Shown piece by piece: positions 16,867 to 26,163 of a stretch of DNA of 64,000 bases. Within the stretch, counting starts at the first letter, position 1, and the number at the start of each line of letters is the position of its first letter. The stretch is from NCBI RefSeq assembly GCF_044385915.1, contig NZ_JBISCC010000126.1, positions 124,001-188,000 on the forward strand, given 5' to 3'. The DNA is from Thalassobellus citreus (GTDB lineage Bacteria > Bacteroidota > Bacteroidia > Flavobacteriales > Flavobacteriaceae). The notes under the pieces were generated by a model. That model was not told the origin of the DNA. It was given only the letters and a program-made list of their open reading frames with translations, and did no database searches. The position numbers and the translations under genes are program-made.

Positions 16867-18360
16867 ATGATTTCATTAAAGTCTGCTTTAGCAAAACCTT
16901 TTGCAAAACGTGTTTATAAAAAAATTCAAAAGTGGGCAAATAACCCTATTGAAATTCAGCAAAAAGTATTTGAAGATTTAATAGCCAATGCTGCTGGAAC
17001 CGAATTTGGAAAAGATCATGATTTTATAAGTATAAATAATTATGAGGATTTTATTTCAAGAGTTCCCGTAAGAGATTATGAAGCTTTAAAACCGTATGTT
17101 GAAAAAGTAGTTGCAGGACAAGACAATATACTTTGGAAAGGAAAGCCTATTTACTTTGCAAAAACATCTGGAACAACATCTGGCTCAAAATATATTCCTA
17201 TTACTAAAGAAAGCATGCCAACTCATGTTGAAGCGGCGAGAAATGCTATTTTAATGTATATTCATGAAACAGGTAATGCCAAATTTGTTGATGGAAAAAT
17301 GATTTTTCTTCAAGGAAGCCCCATTCTTAATGAGCAAAATGGAGTTCAATTAGGTAGACTTTCTGGTATTGTAGCGCATTATGTACCTAAATATCTTCAA
17401 AAAAACAGATTACCATCTTGGGAAACCAATTGTATTGAAGATTGGGAAACTAAAGTAGATGCTATAGTTGAAGAAACGCTTCCTGAAAATATGACCATTA
17501 TTTCTGGTATTCCTTCGTGGGTGCAAATGTATTTTGAAAAACTTCAGCAAAAAACAGGAAAAAAAGTAGGTGATATTTTTAAGAATTTTAATTTGTTTAT
17601 TTTCGGAGGTGTTAATTATGAGCCTTACAGAGCCAAGTTTGAAAATTTAATTGGTAGAAAAGTTGATAGTATCGAATTGTATCCTGCAAGTGAAGGCTTT
17701 TTTGCTTTTCAAGATAAGCAGCGTGATAAAGGGATGCTATTACAATTAAATTCAGGCATTTTTTATGAGTTTATTAAAGCCGATGCATTTTTTAATAAAA
17801 ACCCAAAACGAATTACAATTAAAGATGTTGAAATTGGCGTAAATTATGTGATGATAATTTCAACCAATGCTGGATTATGGGCTTATAATATTGGTGATAC
17901 GGTTGAGTTTACTTCTATTAAACCATACCGTGTTATTGTTTCAGGCAGAATTAAACATTTCATTTCTGCTTTTGGCGAACATGTAATTGGAAAAGAAGTA
18001 GAGCAAGCGATGCAAGAAGCGACTTTAAATACAAAGATACGAGTTTCAGAGTTTACTGTAGCGCCTCAAATAGACCCAAAGGAAGGTCTACCTTATCATG
18101 AATGGTTTGTAGAATTTGAAAATGAACCAGAAAATCTTTCCGCTTTAGCGAAAAAAATAGACGAATCACTACAAAAACAAAATTCTTATTATTTCGATTT
18201 AATAGAGGGTAAGGTATTACAACCTCTTAAAATTACTAAGGTGAAAAAAGGCGGATTTCAAAATTATATGAAATCTGTTGGTAAATTAGGTGGGCAAAAT
18301 AAAATTCCAAGATTATCAAACGACAGAAAAATTGTTGAGGATTTTCCGCACGATAATTAA
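16867..18360 (+). CDS. GH3-family acyl-adenylating enzyme
   Basis: 497 aa. It belongs to the GH3 superfamily, named after plant auxin-responsive proteins, which adenylate a carboxylate and join it to an amino group. The ATP loop FAKTSGTTSGSKYIPIT is at about residues 97-113. A later YPASEGFFAFQ and the hinge region IVSGRIKHFISAFGEHV are family hallmarks. It begins directly at the stop of the M23 peptidase gene. The bacterial substrate is unknown; a link to envelope lipids or peptides is only suggested by position. Confidence 0.88.
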   Translation: MISLKSALAKPFAKRVYKKIQKWANNPIEIQQKVFEDLIANAAGTEFGKDHDFISINNYEDFISRVPVRDYEALKPYVEKVVAGQDNILWKGKPIYFAKTSGTTSGSKYIPITKESMPTHVEAARNAILMYIHETGNAKFVDGKMIFLQGSPILNEQNGVQLGRLSGIVAHYVPKYLQKNRLPSWETNCIEDWETKVDAIVEETLPENMTIISGIPSWVQMYFEKLQQKTGKKVGDIFKNFNLFIFGGVNYEPYRAKFENLIGRKVDSIELYPASEGFFAFQDKQRDKGMLLQLNSGIFYEFIKADAFFNKNPKRITIKDVEIGVNYVMIISTNAGLWAYNIGDTVEFTSIKPYRVIVSGRIKHFISAFGEHVIGKEVEQAMQEATLNTKIRVSEFTVAPQIDPKEGLPYHEWFVEFENEPENLSALAKKIDESLQKQNSYYFDLIEGKVLQPLKITKVKKGGFQNYMKSVGKLGGQNKIPRLSNDRKIVEDFPHDN

Positions 18361-18372
18361 GCCAAATAATAG

Positions 18373-18380
18373 TATCTTTG
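18373..18380 (+). promoter_or_regulatory. Promoter -7 box of the DUF6909-like gene
   Basis: TATCTTTG matches TAnnTTTG, 16 bases before ATG 18397. No clear -33. Confidence 0.55.
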
Positions 18381-18396
18381 ACCAGTTATAAAAGGT

Positions 18397-20085
18397 ATGA
18401 GTAATAAAAAACATCAAGCAAGAACACGAGCTCAAGAAAGCTCCAATGCCATTGAAAGGATGTATATTACTATGCGCCATTTGTTTAACCGTGGGTTTTA
18501 TAAGCCTATGGGGGTCTCTGGTGAAACGCTTAGAGAAGCATTATTGCTTTTGCGTCCAGAAATATATGGCTCTATAGGTGAAGAAAAAGCAGAATTAGAA
18601 GGTTTGCTTTATGTGATTGATAGACTTCCTGTAGGTATTGAGGAATGTACTTTTATTAATTTAACAAGTGATGAAGGGTATTCGAATTCTCATTTTAAAC
18701 CTATTATTCCAGAAAAAAGACGTCGTAATTGCTATAGAATTGATGACGAACAAATGAATATTGAGATTACCCGAGGGCGATCTGAGATTTATGATATTTT
18801 AACGCATCTAACATTCCTTTTTGTAGAGTCTCATAAAATTAGCTCGCGTGTCTTAATTAATGAAGATGGAGCAACTACAAGAGATTGGATAAAATTAGAA
18901 AAAGCAGTTTTATCAAAAAAGAAGCTTACAAACGAAGAACGCGAAGTAGCACTTACGCATACAGCTAATATTTTAGGGCGAACCTTTGAAGAGTTAAAAA
19001 CTGTTTATAATGAGTTTGCTACAACAAAGCAACCAGAAAGGTTACTTCATATTGTTTATTGGTTGGGTAAATTAGCTATAGAAGAGTTGGTAAACGATAA
19101 TAAGCGAACCATTACATTTAGCCCCGTATTAAGAGAGCGTATTGGGCATCATATTCATGGTGAAATTTGGGCAGATGGTATAAAAGAAGTGCTTTTTAAA
19201 CACGATTTACTAGAAAGGCCAATTCATATTATTAGTGCCAATATGCATAGTGTTATGAATACCCTTTTTGCTCCAAGTGCTTTAAAATCTTTGGTGTCAA
19301 AAAAAGATATTTTTGAGGTTTATGAATCTATAAGCAAAAAAGAAAATGTAGATCTTCGCAATAAAGTTAGCAAAGAAGCGTTGGTAAACGGAATGATTTA
19401 TATCAAAGACTCATCTGGAGCAAATATAGATGTTCAAATTTTTGACACAAGTAAATTAGACCTTTCTAAAATAGATATAAAAGCAACAGAGTCGGTTTTA
19501 AATCAAACCAAACCTGTTATATTAGTCATGGATTATGCGTTTGGAGAACAGGCTTATGAAACGATTGATGAGTTGTTGAAGCCATACAAATCCAAAGGAA
19601 ATAAAATTCATTTAAATGTAGAGTCTTTATCTATTATGGGTAAAGCGGGCATTTTAGAAGGAGGTAAAGGCGATATCATGATACCATCAGCCCATATTTT
19701 TGAGGGTACTGCAGATAATTATCCTTTTGAGAACGAATTAAAAAGAGAACATTTAGAAAACCAAGGTGTTGGTATTTATGAAGGTGCTATGATAACTGTT
19801 TTGGGTACGTCTTTACAAAATAAGGATATTTTGAAATTCTTTTATAATTCCACATGGAATGTAATTGGCTTAGAAATGGAAGGGGCTCACTACCAAAAAG
19901 CCATTCAAGCAGCCTCTAAAGTACGAGGAAGTATCAGTGAAAATGTAAAAGTAAGATATGCGTATTATGCCAGTGATAACCCATTAGAAACAGGAGCAAC
20001 ATTAGCCTCTGGAGGCTTAGGAACATCTGGTGTTAGACCAACATATTTAATAACAAGAACCATACTAGAACAAATATTTAATTAA
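18397..20085 (+). CDS. Conserved Bacteroidota protein, DUF6909-like
   Basis: 562 aa, soluble, with no signal peptide or membrane helix. I place it in the uncharacterised DUF6909 family from its overall sequence and context, with moderate certainty. The C-terminal half looks like an alpha/beta enzyme. It holds a PVILVMDYAFGEQAYE strand-loop, GKAGILEGGKGDIMIPSAHIFEG, and near residue 490 the stretch IGLEMEGAHYQKA. The last resembles the MEG motif of nucleoside phosphorylases, where the Glu contacts ribose. If that resemblance is real it may act on a nucleoside or nucleotide. It is 8 bp from the Wzz-like gene, so the two are cotranscribed. Confidence 0.7.
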   Translation: MSNKKHQARTRAQESSNAIERMYITMRHLFNRGFYKPMGVSGETLREALLLLRPEIYGSIGEEKAELEGLLYVIDRLPVGIEECTFINLTSDEGYSNSHFKPIIPEKRRRNCYRIDDEQMNIEITRGRSEIYDILTHLTFLFVESHKISSRVLINEDGATTRDWIKLEKAVLSKKKLTNEEREVALTHTANILGRTFEELKTVYNEFATTKQPERLLHIVYWLGKLAIEELVNDNKRTITFSPVLRERIGHHIHGEIWADGIKEVLFKHDLLERPIHIISANMHSVMNTLFAPSALKSLVSKKDIFEVYESISKKENVDLRNKVSKEALVNGMIYIKDSSGANIDVQIFDTSKLDLSKIDIKATESVLNQTKPVILVMDYAFGEQAYETIDELLKPYKSKGNKIHLNVESLSIMGKAGILEGGKGDIMIPSAHIFEGTADNYPFENELKREHLENQGVGIYEGAMITVLGTSLQNKDILKFFYNSTWNVIGLEMEGAHYQKAIQAASKVRGSISENVKVRYAYYASDNPLETGATLASGGLGTSGVRPTYLITRTILEQIFN

Positions 20086-20093
20086 ATAAAATT

Positions 20094-21167
20094 ATGAGTA
20101 AAGAATCTCCACAACCGAAACAATCTGAAGAAGTAGATTTAGGACAGTTGTTTAAACTTATTGGTAATGCTTTTGATAGGCTTTTTAAGTTTATTGGTAG
20201 TATTTTTAGTGGCATATATAAAGTTTTTTTATTACTATTAGTACATATATATAAACGTTTGGTTTGGTATGCAGGTGCTGTTATTATAGGTGTTGTTGTT
20301 GGGTTTTTTATTGATAAAAACTCTAACAAATCATATGGAGCAAATATGTATATTCAAACTAATTTTAAATCTGCTAGACAGGTTTATGAAAATGTAAAAC
20401 AATTTCATCAATTAGCTAATATAGATAAAGACACTATGGAGTTAGCTAGAAGGTTAAATATTAATTCAAAAGAAGCTTCTCATTTAAAAGGGTTTTATAT
20501 TGAAGCTGATTTAGATGAAAATAATATAGCTTCGATGTATTCTGAGTTTTATCTGAAATTAGATTCGATTTCTCGATTAGAAATGAATTACAAGAGGTAT
20601 AAAGAATCGTTAACACCATATAATTATTCTATACATCGAATAGGAGTGATGTCTACTGATAGAAATATCTATAAAAAAATTGAAGAATCTTTTGTTAAGG
20701 GACTTTCAAATAATGATTATTTAGATAATATGCTTAAATCTAATCTAGAAATATTAGACAAGAAAGAGAATTCACTCCGTATACAAGTAGAAAAAACAGA
20801 TTCTTTAGCTACTGAATACTTGAAAATTAGGATAAATGAATCCCAAAAAGAACAATCACCTGGATCTGGAACTAATCTTTATTTAGGAGATGCAGAATCA
20901 ACAGGAGGAAGTTTAATTGTTGATGAGTCTAAAGTATTAAAACAAAGATTAACGTATGAAAACCTTAGGAGAGAAATAGATAGCACTAGAGCCATCCAGA
21001 AAAACATCATTAATGTTTTAGCTAATTTTCCTGAATCAGGTTATGATATTAGTGAATGGACTGATAAAAAGAAGTTTGTTTTGCCAATAGTTTTGTCCGT
21101 AATAACTTTGTTAGTTTTTTCTGTTGTAGGCTTAGGGGATTTCTTAAAAAATCAATCAAAACTTTAA
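20094..21167 (+). CDS. Wzz/chain-length-determinant-like membrane protein
   Basis: 357 aa. One membrane helix lies at about residues 58-76 (WYAGAVIIGVVVGFF) and another near the C-terminus at about 326-345 (VLPIVLSVITLLVFSVVGL). Some 240 mostly helical residues between them face the periplasm. That is the topology of polysaccharide co-polymerases (Wzz), and the gene stands immediately before the polysaccharide locus. I do not recognise a strict Wzz motif, so the call rests on topology and position. It probably shares a transcript with the DUF6909-like gene. Confidence 0.55.
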   Translation: MSKESPQPKQSEEVDLGQLFKLIGNAFDRLFKFIGSIFSGIYKVFLLLLVHIYKRLVWYAGAVIIGVVVGFFIDKNSNKSYGANMYIQTNFKSARQVYENVKQFHQLANIDKDTMELARRLNINSKEASHLKGFYIEADLDENNIASMYSEFYLKLDSISRLEMNYKRYKESLTPYNYSIHRIGVMSTDRNIYKKIEESFVKGLSNNDYLDNMLKSNLEILDKKENSLRIQVEKTDSLATEYLKIRINESQKEQSPGSGTNLYLGDAESTGGSLIVDESKVLKQRLTYENLRREIDSTRAIQKNIINVLANFPESGYDISEWTDKKKFVLPIVLSVITLLVFSVVGLGDFLKNQSKL

Positions 21168-21292
21168 ATAGAAGTTATAAATTTTTTTATAATTGGATGA
21201 ATTGGATTTATTGAGCCTGATTTTATCTAAGATTTTAATACATGTCAGAAATATTATATGTTTTACGAGCAACCAAAAGGTAGTGTTTTATC

Positions 21293-21300
21293 TAAATTTG
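21293..21300 (+). promoter_or_regulatory. Possible promoter -7 box of wecB
   Basis: TAAATTTG matches TAnnTTTG but ends only 5 bases before ATG 21306, so the transcript would be nearly leaderless. No -33 TTTG was found at the right distance. Confidence 0.4.
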
Positions 21301-21305
21301 AGTAA

Positions 21306-22433
21306 ATGAAAAAGAGAAACTTGATTGTTTTTGGGACTAGGCCAGAAGCTATAAAAATGGCTCCTTTGGTCAAAGAATTCTTGAAGTATTCTAATCAGTT
21401 TAGCACAAAAGTTTGTATAACTGCTCAGCACAGAGAAATGCTAGATCAGGTGCTTTCTTTTTTTGAAATTACGCCAGATTTCGATTTAGATTTAATGAAG
21501 CCAAACCAAAATTTGTATACATTAACAGCGGATATAATTACGAATATTAAACCTGTTTTAGAAGAATTTAAACCAGATTTTGTTTATGTTCATGGAGATA
21601 CAACAACAACAATGGCGACTAGTATTGCTGCGTTTTATTCTGGAGCCAAAGTATGTCATATTGAAGCAGGGTTAAGAACATTTAATAAGCTATCTCCCTT
21701 TCCTGAAGAAATAAATAGAAGTATTGCTGGGCGTATTTCTGATTATCATTTTGCTCCGACTATAACATCAAAAGATAATTTATTAAATGAAAATGTCCCT
21801 AATGAGTCAATTTTAGTAACTGGTAATACCGTTATAGATGCGCTTCAATTTAGTAATAAAAAGGTTAATTCTCCTAAATACTCAGACTTAGAGATAGAAA
21901 GACTTAAAGCGATAATTAAAGATTCTAAACGATTAATTTTAGTTACAGGGCATAGAAGAGAAAATCACGGACAAGGGTTTATTAATATTTGTAAAGCTTT
22001 AAAACAAATAGCAGAAGAGCATGAAGATATCCAAATTATCTACCCTGTTCACCTAAATCCGAATGTACAAAAACCCGTTTATGAATTATTAAACGAAATT
22101 AATAACATTAAATTAATAAGCCCATTATCATACCCCGCATTTGTTTGGTTATTGGATAAATCATACCTAATTATTACAGATAGTGGAGGGGTGCAAGAAG
22201 AGGCTCCAAGTTTAGGGAAACCAGTTTTAGTTATGAGAGATACAACAGAGAGACCAGAAGCAGTAGAGGTAGGAACAGTGCTCCTAGTAGGAACAAATAC
22301 AACTAAAATAGTAAACGAAACAAATAAGTTGTTAAAAAGTAATACATTTTATAATTCTATGTCTAAGTTGCACAACCCCTATGGAGACGGTAAAGCTTGT
22401 GAAAAAATAGTTAACTTTATATTGAAATTATAG
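21306..22433 (+). CDS. wecB: UDP-N-acetylglucosamine 2-epimerase (non-hydrolysing)
   Basis: 375 aa. Converts UDP-GlcNAc to UDP-ManNAc. The opening FGTRPEAIKMAPLVKEF is diagnostic. So are VHGDTTTTMA, HIEAGLRTFN, TGHRRENHGQG and the C-terminal UDP site DSGGVQEEAPSLGKP with RDTTERPEAVEVGT. It is the first gene of the sugar-nucleotide part of the locus and lies 3 bp from wecC, the next enzyme of the pathway. Together they supply UDP-ManNAcA for the surface glycan. Confidence 0.96.
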   Translation: MKKRNLIVFGTRPEAIKMAPLVKEFLKYSNQFSTKVCITAQHREMLDQVLSFFEITPDFDLDLMKPNQNLYTLTADIITNIKPVLEEFKPDFVYVHGDTTTTMATSIAAFYSGAKVCHIEAGLRTFNKLSPFPEEINRSIAGRISDYHFAPTITSKDNLLNENVPNESILVTGNTVIDALQFSNKKVNSPKYSDLEIERLKAIIKDSKRLILVTGHRRENHGQGFINICKALKQIAEEHEDIQIIYPVHLNPNVQKPVYELLNEINNIKLISPLSYPAFVWLLDKSYLIITDSGGVQEEAPSLGKPVLVMRDTTERPEAVEVGTVLLVGTNTTKIVNETNKLLKSNTFYNSMSKLHNPYGDGKACEKIVNFILKL

Positions 22434-22436
22434 TAT

Positions 22437-23651
22437 ATGAATAATAACCCAAAAGTTGTTATGGTTGGATTAGGTTATATTGGCCTACCTACTGCAGCAT
22501 TAATTGCACAAAATAAAATATTTGTCCATGGAGTTGATGTCAATCCGAAAGTGGTTAATATTATTAATGCAGGAGAAATACATATTGTAGAACCAGAATT
22601 AGATTTAGCTGTTGCCAACGCGGTAAAAAAAGGTTATCTAAAAGCTTCAACCACTCCTGTTGAAGCTAACGTATATCTTATTGTCGTACCTACACCTTTT
22701 AAGGCTAAAAACGAACCTGATATTTCATTTGTTGAGTCAGCTACAAAAGCTATAATTCCATTATTAAAAGAAGATGATTTATATATAATTGAATCAACAT
22801 CTCCTATTGGAACCACAGAGAAGATGATGAATTTAATTTATTTAGAACGACCAGAATTAAAGAATAAAATTTATATTTCATATTGTCCTGAACGTGTTTT
22901 ACCTGGGAATGTAATGTATGAACTTGTTCATAACGATCGTGTTATTGGTGGTGTTGATGAGGTGTCAACTGAAAAAGCTGTTGTTTTTTATAGCCAATTT
23001 ATTAAAGGTGATTTACACAAAACTAATGCTAGAACAGCAGAGATGTGTAAACTAGTAGAAAACTCTTCTAGAGACGTTCAAATTGCCTTTGCTAATGAGT
23101 TATCTCTTATTTGTGATAAAGCTGGTATTAATGTTTGGGAATTAATTGCTTTAGCAAATAAACACCCTAGAGTTAATATCCTACAACCGGGGTGTGGTGT
23201 AGGTGGTCATTGTATAGCTGTTGACCCTTATTTTATTGTAGCTGATTATCCAATGGAATCTAAAATAATTGGAAAAGCTAGAGAGATTAATAATTATAAG
23301 TCATTTTGGTGCGCAGAAAAAGTTCAAACTACAAGGTTAGAATTTGAGTTAAAAAAAGGTAGAAAACCAAGTGTTGCTATCATGGGGTTAGCTTTTAAGC
23401 CAGATATTGATGATTTAAGAGAATCCCCAGCTAAATATATTGCTCAAAGAGTGCTTCAAAATGCGAATAATGAAGAGTATTATATTGTTGAGCCAAATAT
23501 AGAAACACATACTGTTTTTAAACTTACTCATTACCAAAAAGCTGTAGAAGTAGCAGATATTATTGTGTTTTTAGTTGCACATAAAGAGTTTAAAACTATA
23601 CAAATTGATGATAGTAAAGTTATTTTGGATTTTTGTGGAGTTAGAAAGTAA
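22437..23651 (+). CDS. wecC: UDP-N-acetyl-D-mannosamine dehydrogenase
   Basis: 404 aa. NAD-dependent oxidation of UDP-ManNAc to UDP-ManNAcA. The Rossmann motif is VGLGYIGLPTAALIA (about residues 10-24), and the UDP-sugar dehydrogenase signatures PTPFK and STSPIGTTEK are present. The catalytic Cys is in GCGVGGHCIAVDP (about 256-268). The C-terminal UDP-binding domain (GLAFKPDIDDLRESPA) is complete. Assignment to WecC rather than UDP-glucose dehydrogenase rests on the adjacent wecB. Confidence 0.93.
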   Translation: MNNNPKVVMVGLGYIGLPTAALIAQNKIFVHGVDVNPKVVNIINAGEIHIVEPELDLAVANAVKKGYLKASTTPVEANVYLIVVPTPFKAKNEPDISFVESATKAIIPLLKEDDLYIIESTSPIGTTEKMMNLIYLERPELKNKIYISYCPERVLPGNVMYELVHNDRVIGGVDEVSTEKAVVFYSQFIKGDLHKTNARTAEMCKLVENSSRDVQIAFANELSLICDKAGINVWELIALANKHPRVNILQPGCGVGGHCIAVDPYFIVADYPMESKIIGKAREINNYKSFWCAEKVQTTRLEFELKKGRKPSVAIMGLAFKPDIDDLRESPAKYIAQRVLQNANNEEYYIVEPNIETHTVFKLTHYQKAVEVADIIVFLVAHKEFKTIQIDDSKVILDFCGVRK

Positions 23652-23707
23652 CTTAGTTTTATATAAAAAAGACATTAGTTTAAAAGAATTGCAGATATCA
23701 TAAAATT

Positions 23708-24760
23708 ATGAATAAATATAATATTTTAATTACAGGTGGCGCAGGGTTTATTGGGTCTCATGTTGTGAAATTATTTGTCGATAAGTATCCTCAATATAAT
23801 GTCATTAATCTAGACGCTCTAACTTATGCAGGAAATCTAGAAAACCTAAAAAGCGTTGAACAAAAATCAAATTATAAATTTATAAAAGGAGATATTAGAA
23901 ATAAAAGTTTTGTTAATGAGCTTTTTCAAAAATATAAATTTGATAATGTAATACATCTTGCGGCAGAATCTCATGTAGATAGATCTATTAAAGACCCTTT
24001 AGCTTTTGTCGAAACAAATGTAATTGGAACAATAAATTTATTAAATTCTTGTAACAAGTATTGGAAAGACGATTTTTCAAACAAACTTTTTTACCATATT
24101 AGTACTGATGAAGTATATGGAACTTTAGGAGACACAGGGTTATTTACTGAGACAACTTCATACGATCCGAATTCTCCTTATTCTGCATCAAAGGCTAGTT
24201 CAGATCATTTTGTAAGAGCTTATGGTGAAACATATGGATTACCTTATGTGATAACAAATTGTTCTAATAATTATGGACAAAATCAATTTCCAGAAAAGTT
24301 GATTCCTCTTTTTATAAATAATATAATTAATAATAAATCATTACCTGTTTATGGAGATGGTAATTATACAAGAGATTGGTTATATGTAATTGATCATGCT
24401 AGAGCTATTGACTTGGTTTTGCATCAAGGAATTGTAGGAGAAACGTATAATATTGGTGGGTTTAATGAATGGAAAAATATTGATTTAGTTAAGTTATTAT
24501 GCACTCAAATGGATATTAAACTAAATAAATCTCAAGGATCATCAGAAAAACTAATAACTTATGTTAAAGACCGACCAGGACACGATTTAAGATATGCTAT
24601 AGATGCATCTAAGATAAATAAAGAATTAGGATGGAAACCTTCAGTAACTTTTGAGGAAGGCCTTTCTATTACAATAGATTGGTATTTGAATAATGAAGAT
24701 TGGCTTAATAATGTAACTAGCGGAGAATACCAATCATATTATAAAAAACAATATAATTAA
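23708..24760 (+). CDS. rfbB: dTDP-glucose 4,6-dehydratase
   Basis: 350 aa. Second step of dTDP-L-rhamnose synthesis (RmlB). Extended SDR with NAD motif TGGAGFIGSHVV (about residues 8-19), HLAAESHVDRS (about 82-92) and STDEVYG at about 132. The catalytic YxxxK is in PYSASKASSDHFVRAYG, and NCSNNYGQNQFPEKLIP is typical. It is followed 1 bp later by rfbA, and the set rfbB-A-C-D is contiguous. Confidence 0.97.
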   Translation: MNKYNILITGGAGFIGSHVVKLFVDKYPQYNVINLDALTYAGNLENLKSVEQKSNYKFIKGDIRNKSFVNELFQKYKFDNVIHLAAESHVDRSIKDPLAFVETNVIGTINLLNSCNKYWKDDFSNKLFYHISTDEVYGTLGDTGLFTETTSYDPNSPYSASKASSDHFVRAYGETYGLPYVITNCSNNYGQNQFPEKLIPLFINNIINNKSLPVYGDGNYTRDWLYVIDHARAIDLVLHQGIVGETYNIGGFNEWKNIDLVKLLCTQMDIKLNKSQGSSEKLITYVKDRPGHDLRYAIDASKINKELGWKPSVTFEEGLSITIDWYLNNEDWLNNVTSGEYQSYYKKQYN

Positions 24761-24761
24761 T

Positions 24762-25628
24762 ATGAAAGGAATTATTTTAGCAGGAGGTTCTGGGACACGA
24801 TTACATCCTTTAACGTTGTCAGTAAGTAAGCAATTAATGCCTATTTATGATAAACCAATGATTTATTACCCGCTTTCTACATTAATGTATTCAGGTATAA
24901 ACGAAGTATTAATTATATCAACGCCTAAAGACTTAGATCTCTTTAAGGATTTATTGGGAGATGGTAAAAAGTATGGATGTAAATTTGACTACGCTGTACA
25001 AGAAGCTCCAAATGGTTTAGCTGAAGCGTTTATTATTGGAGAATCTTTCATTGGAGATAGTAAAGTTGCTCTTATATTAGGAGATAATATTTTTTATGGA
25101 ACAGGTTTATCGAAACTTTTGCAGAATAATAATGACCCAAACGGGGGAGTTATTTATGCATATAGGGTTAATGACCCAGAACGATATGGTGTTGTTGAGT
25201 TTGATGAAAATAATATAGCCATTTCTATTGAAGAAAAACCTGAAAATCCTAAATCTAATTACGCTGTTCCAGGTATCTATTTTTATGATAATTCTGTAGT
25301 AAAAGTTGCAAAAAATATTAAGCCTAGTAAAAGAGGAGAACTTGAAATAACAGATGTTAATAAAGAATTTCTAATTCAAGAAAAGTTAAAAGTAAGTATT
25401 TTAGATAAAGGAACAGCTTGGTTAGATACTGGGACATTTCAATCTCTTATGCAAGCTTCTCAGTTTGTTGAAGTCATAGAGGAAAGACAGGGCTTAAAAA
25501 TAGGCTCAATTGAAGTTGCTGCATTTGAAATGGGCTATATTACAAAATCAGAATTTAAATCACTTGCCAAACCATTGTTAAAAAGCGGATATGGTAAGAG
25601 CTTATTAGGACTATTAAATGATAATTAA
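24762..25628 (+). CDS. rfbA: Glucose-1-phosphate thymidylyltransferase
   Basis: 288 aa. First step of dTDP-L-rhamnose synthesis (RmlA): glucose-1-phosphate plus dTTP to dTDP-glucose. The N-terminal nucleotidyltransferase signature is GIILAGGSGTRLHPLT (residues 3-18). LILGDNIFYG, ERYGVVEFD and the metal/substrate part GTAWLDTGT are in the expected order. It overlaps rfbC by 11 bp. Confidence 0.97.
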   Translation: MKGIILAGGSGTRLHPLTLSVSKQLMPIYDKPMIYYPLSTLMYSGINEVLIISTPKDLDLFKDLLGDGKKYGCKFDYAVQEAPNGLAEAFIIGESFIGDSKVALILGDNIFYGTGLSKLLQNNNDPNGGVIYAYRVNDPERYGVVEFDENNIAISIEEKPENPKSNYAVPGIYFYDNSVVKVAKNIKPSKRGELEITDVNKEFLIQEKLKVSILDKGTAWLDTGTFQSLMQASQFVEVIEERQGLKIGSIEVAAFEMGYITKSEFKSLAKPLLKSGYGKSLLGLLNDN

Positions 25629-26163
25629 AGAAACTAAATTAAAAGACTGTTTTATTATAGAACCAACTATCTTCAAAGATGATAGAGGCTATTTTTTTGA
25701 AAGTTTTAATCAAAAAAAATTTAATGCATTAATAAAAAAGGAGGTGTCTTTTATTCAAGATAACGAATCTTTTTCTTCCAAAGGGGTTTTAAGAGGGCTT
25801 CATTATCAAGTAGGTGAATATGCACAAGCTAAGTTAGTTAGGGTGATTAAAGGAGAGGTTTTGGATGTTGCTGTTGATGTTAGGAAAAAATCATCTACAT
25901 ATGGTCAGTATATTGCAATAAAATTATCAGGAAGTAATAAAAAACAACTTTTTGTTCCTCGTGGATTTGCTCATGGATTTTTAGTATTAAGTGATACTGT
26001 TACTTTCTCATATAAATGTGATAATTTTTATAATAAAAAAGCAGAGGGAGGAATTATTTATAATGATGCCGAACTAAATATTGATTGGGGAATGAATGAA
26101 AATCAATTAATAGTTTCTGATAAGGATCTTGTTTTACCAATTCTAAAAAATGCTATATTTTGA
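25618..26163 (+). CDS. rfbC: dTDP-4-dehydrorhamnose 3,5-epimerase
   Basis: 181 aa, a cupin-fold epimerase (RmlC). The motif FFESFNQKKF opens the domain, and the catalytic His is in GVLRGLHYQ (about residues 58-66). PRGFAHGFLVLSD (about 117-129) and the Tyr-containing YKCDNFYNKKAEGG follow. It overlaps rfbA by 11 bp and rfbD by 4 bp, which indicates coupled translation. Confidence 0.96.
   Translation: MIIKETKLKDCFIIEPTIFKDDRGYFFESFNQKKFNALIKKEVSFIQDNESFSSKGVLRGLHYQVGEYAQAKLVRVIKGEVLDVAVDVRKKSSTYGQYIAIKLSGSNKKQLFVPRGFAHGFLVLSDTVTFSYKCDNFYNKKAEGGIIYNDAELNIDWGMNENQLIVSDKDLVLPILKNAIF

Noticed and set aside
21168..21305. Antitermination leader (JUMPstart or UpxY-like target) before the polysaccharide genes
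   Set aside because: No known motif was seen and no NusG-like antiterminator gene lies at the head of the locus.
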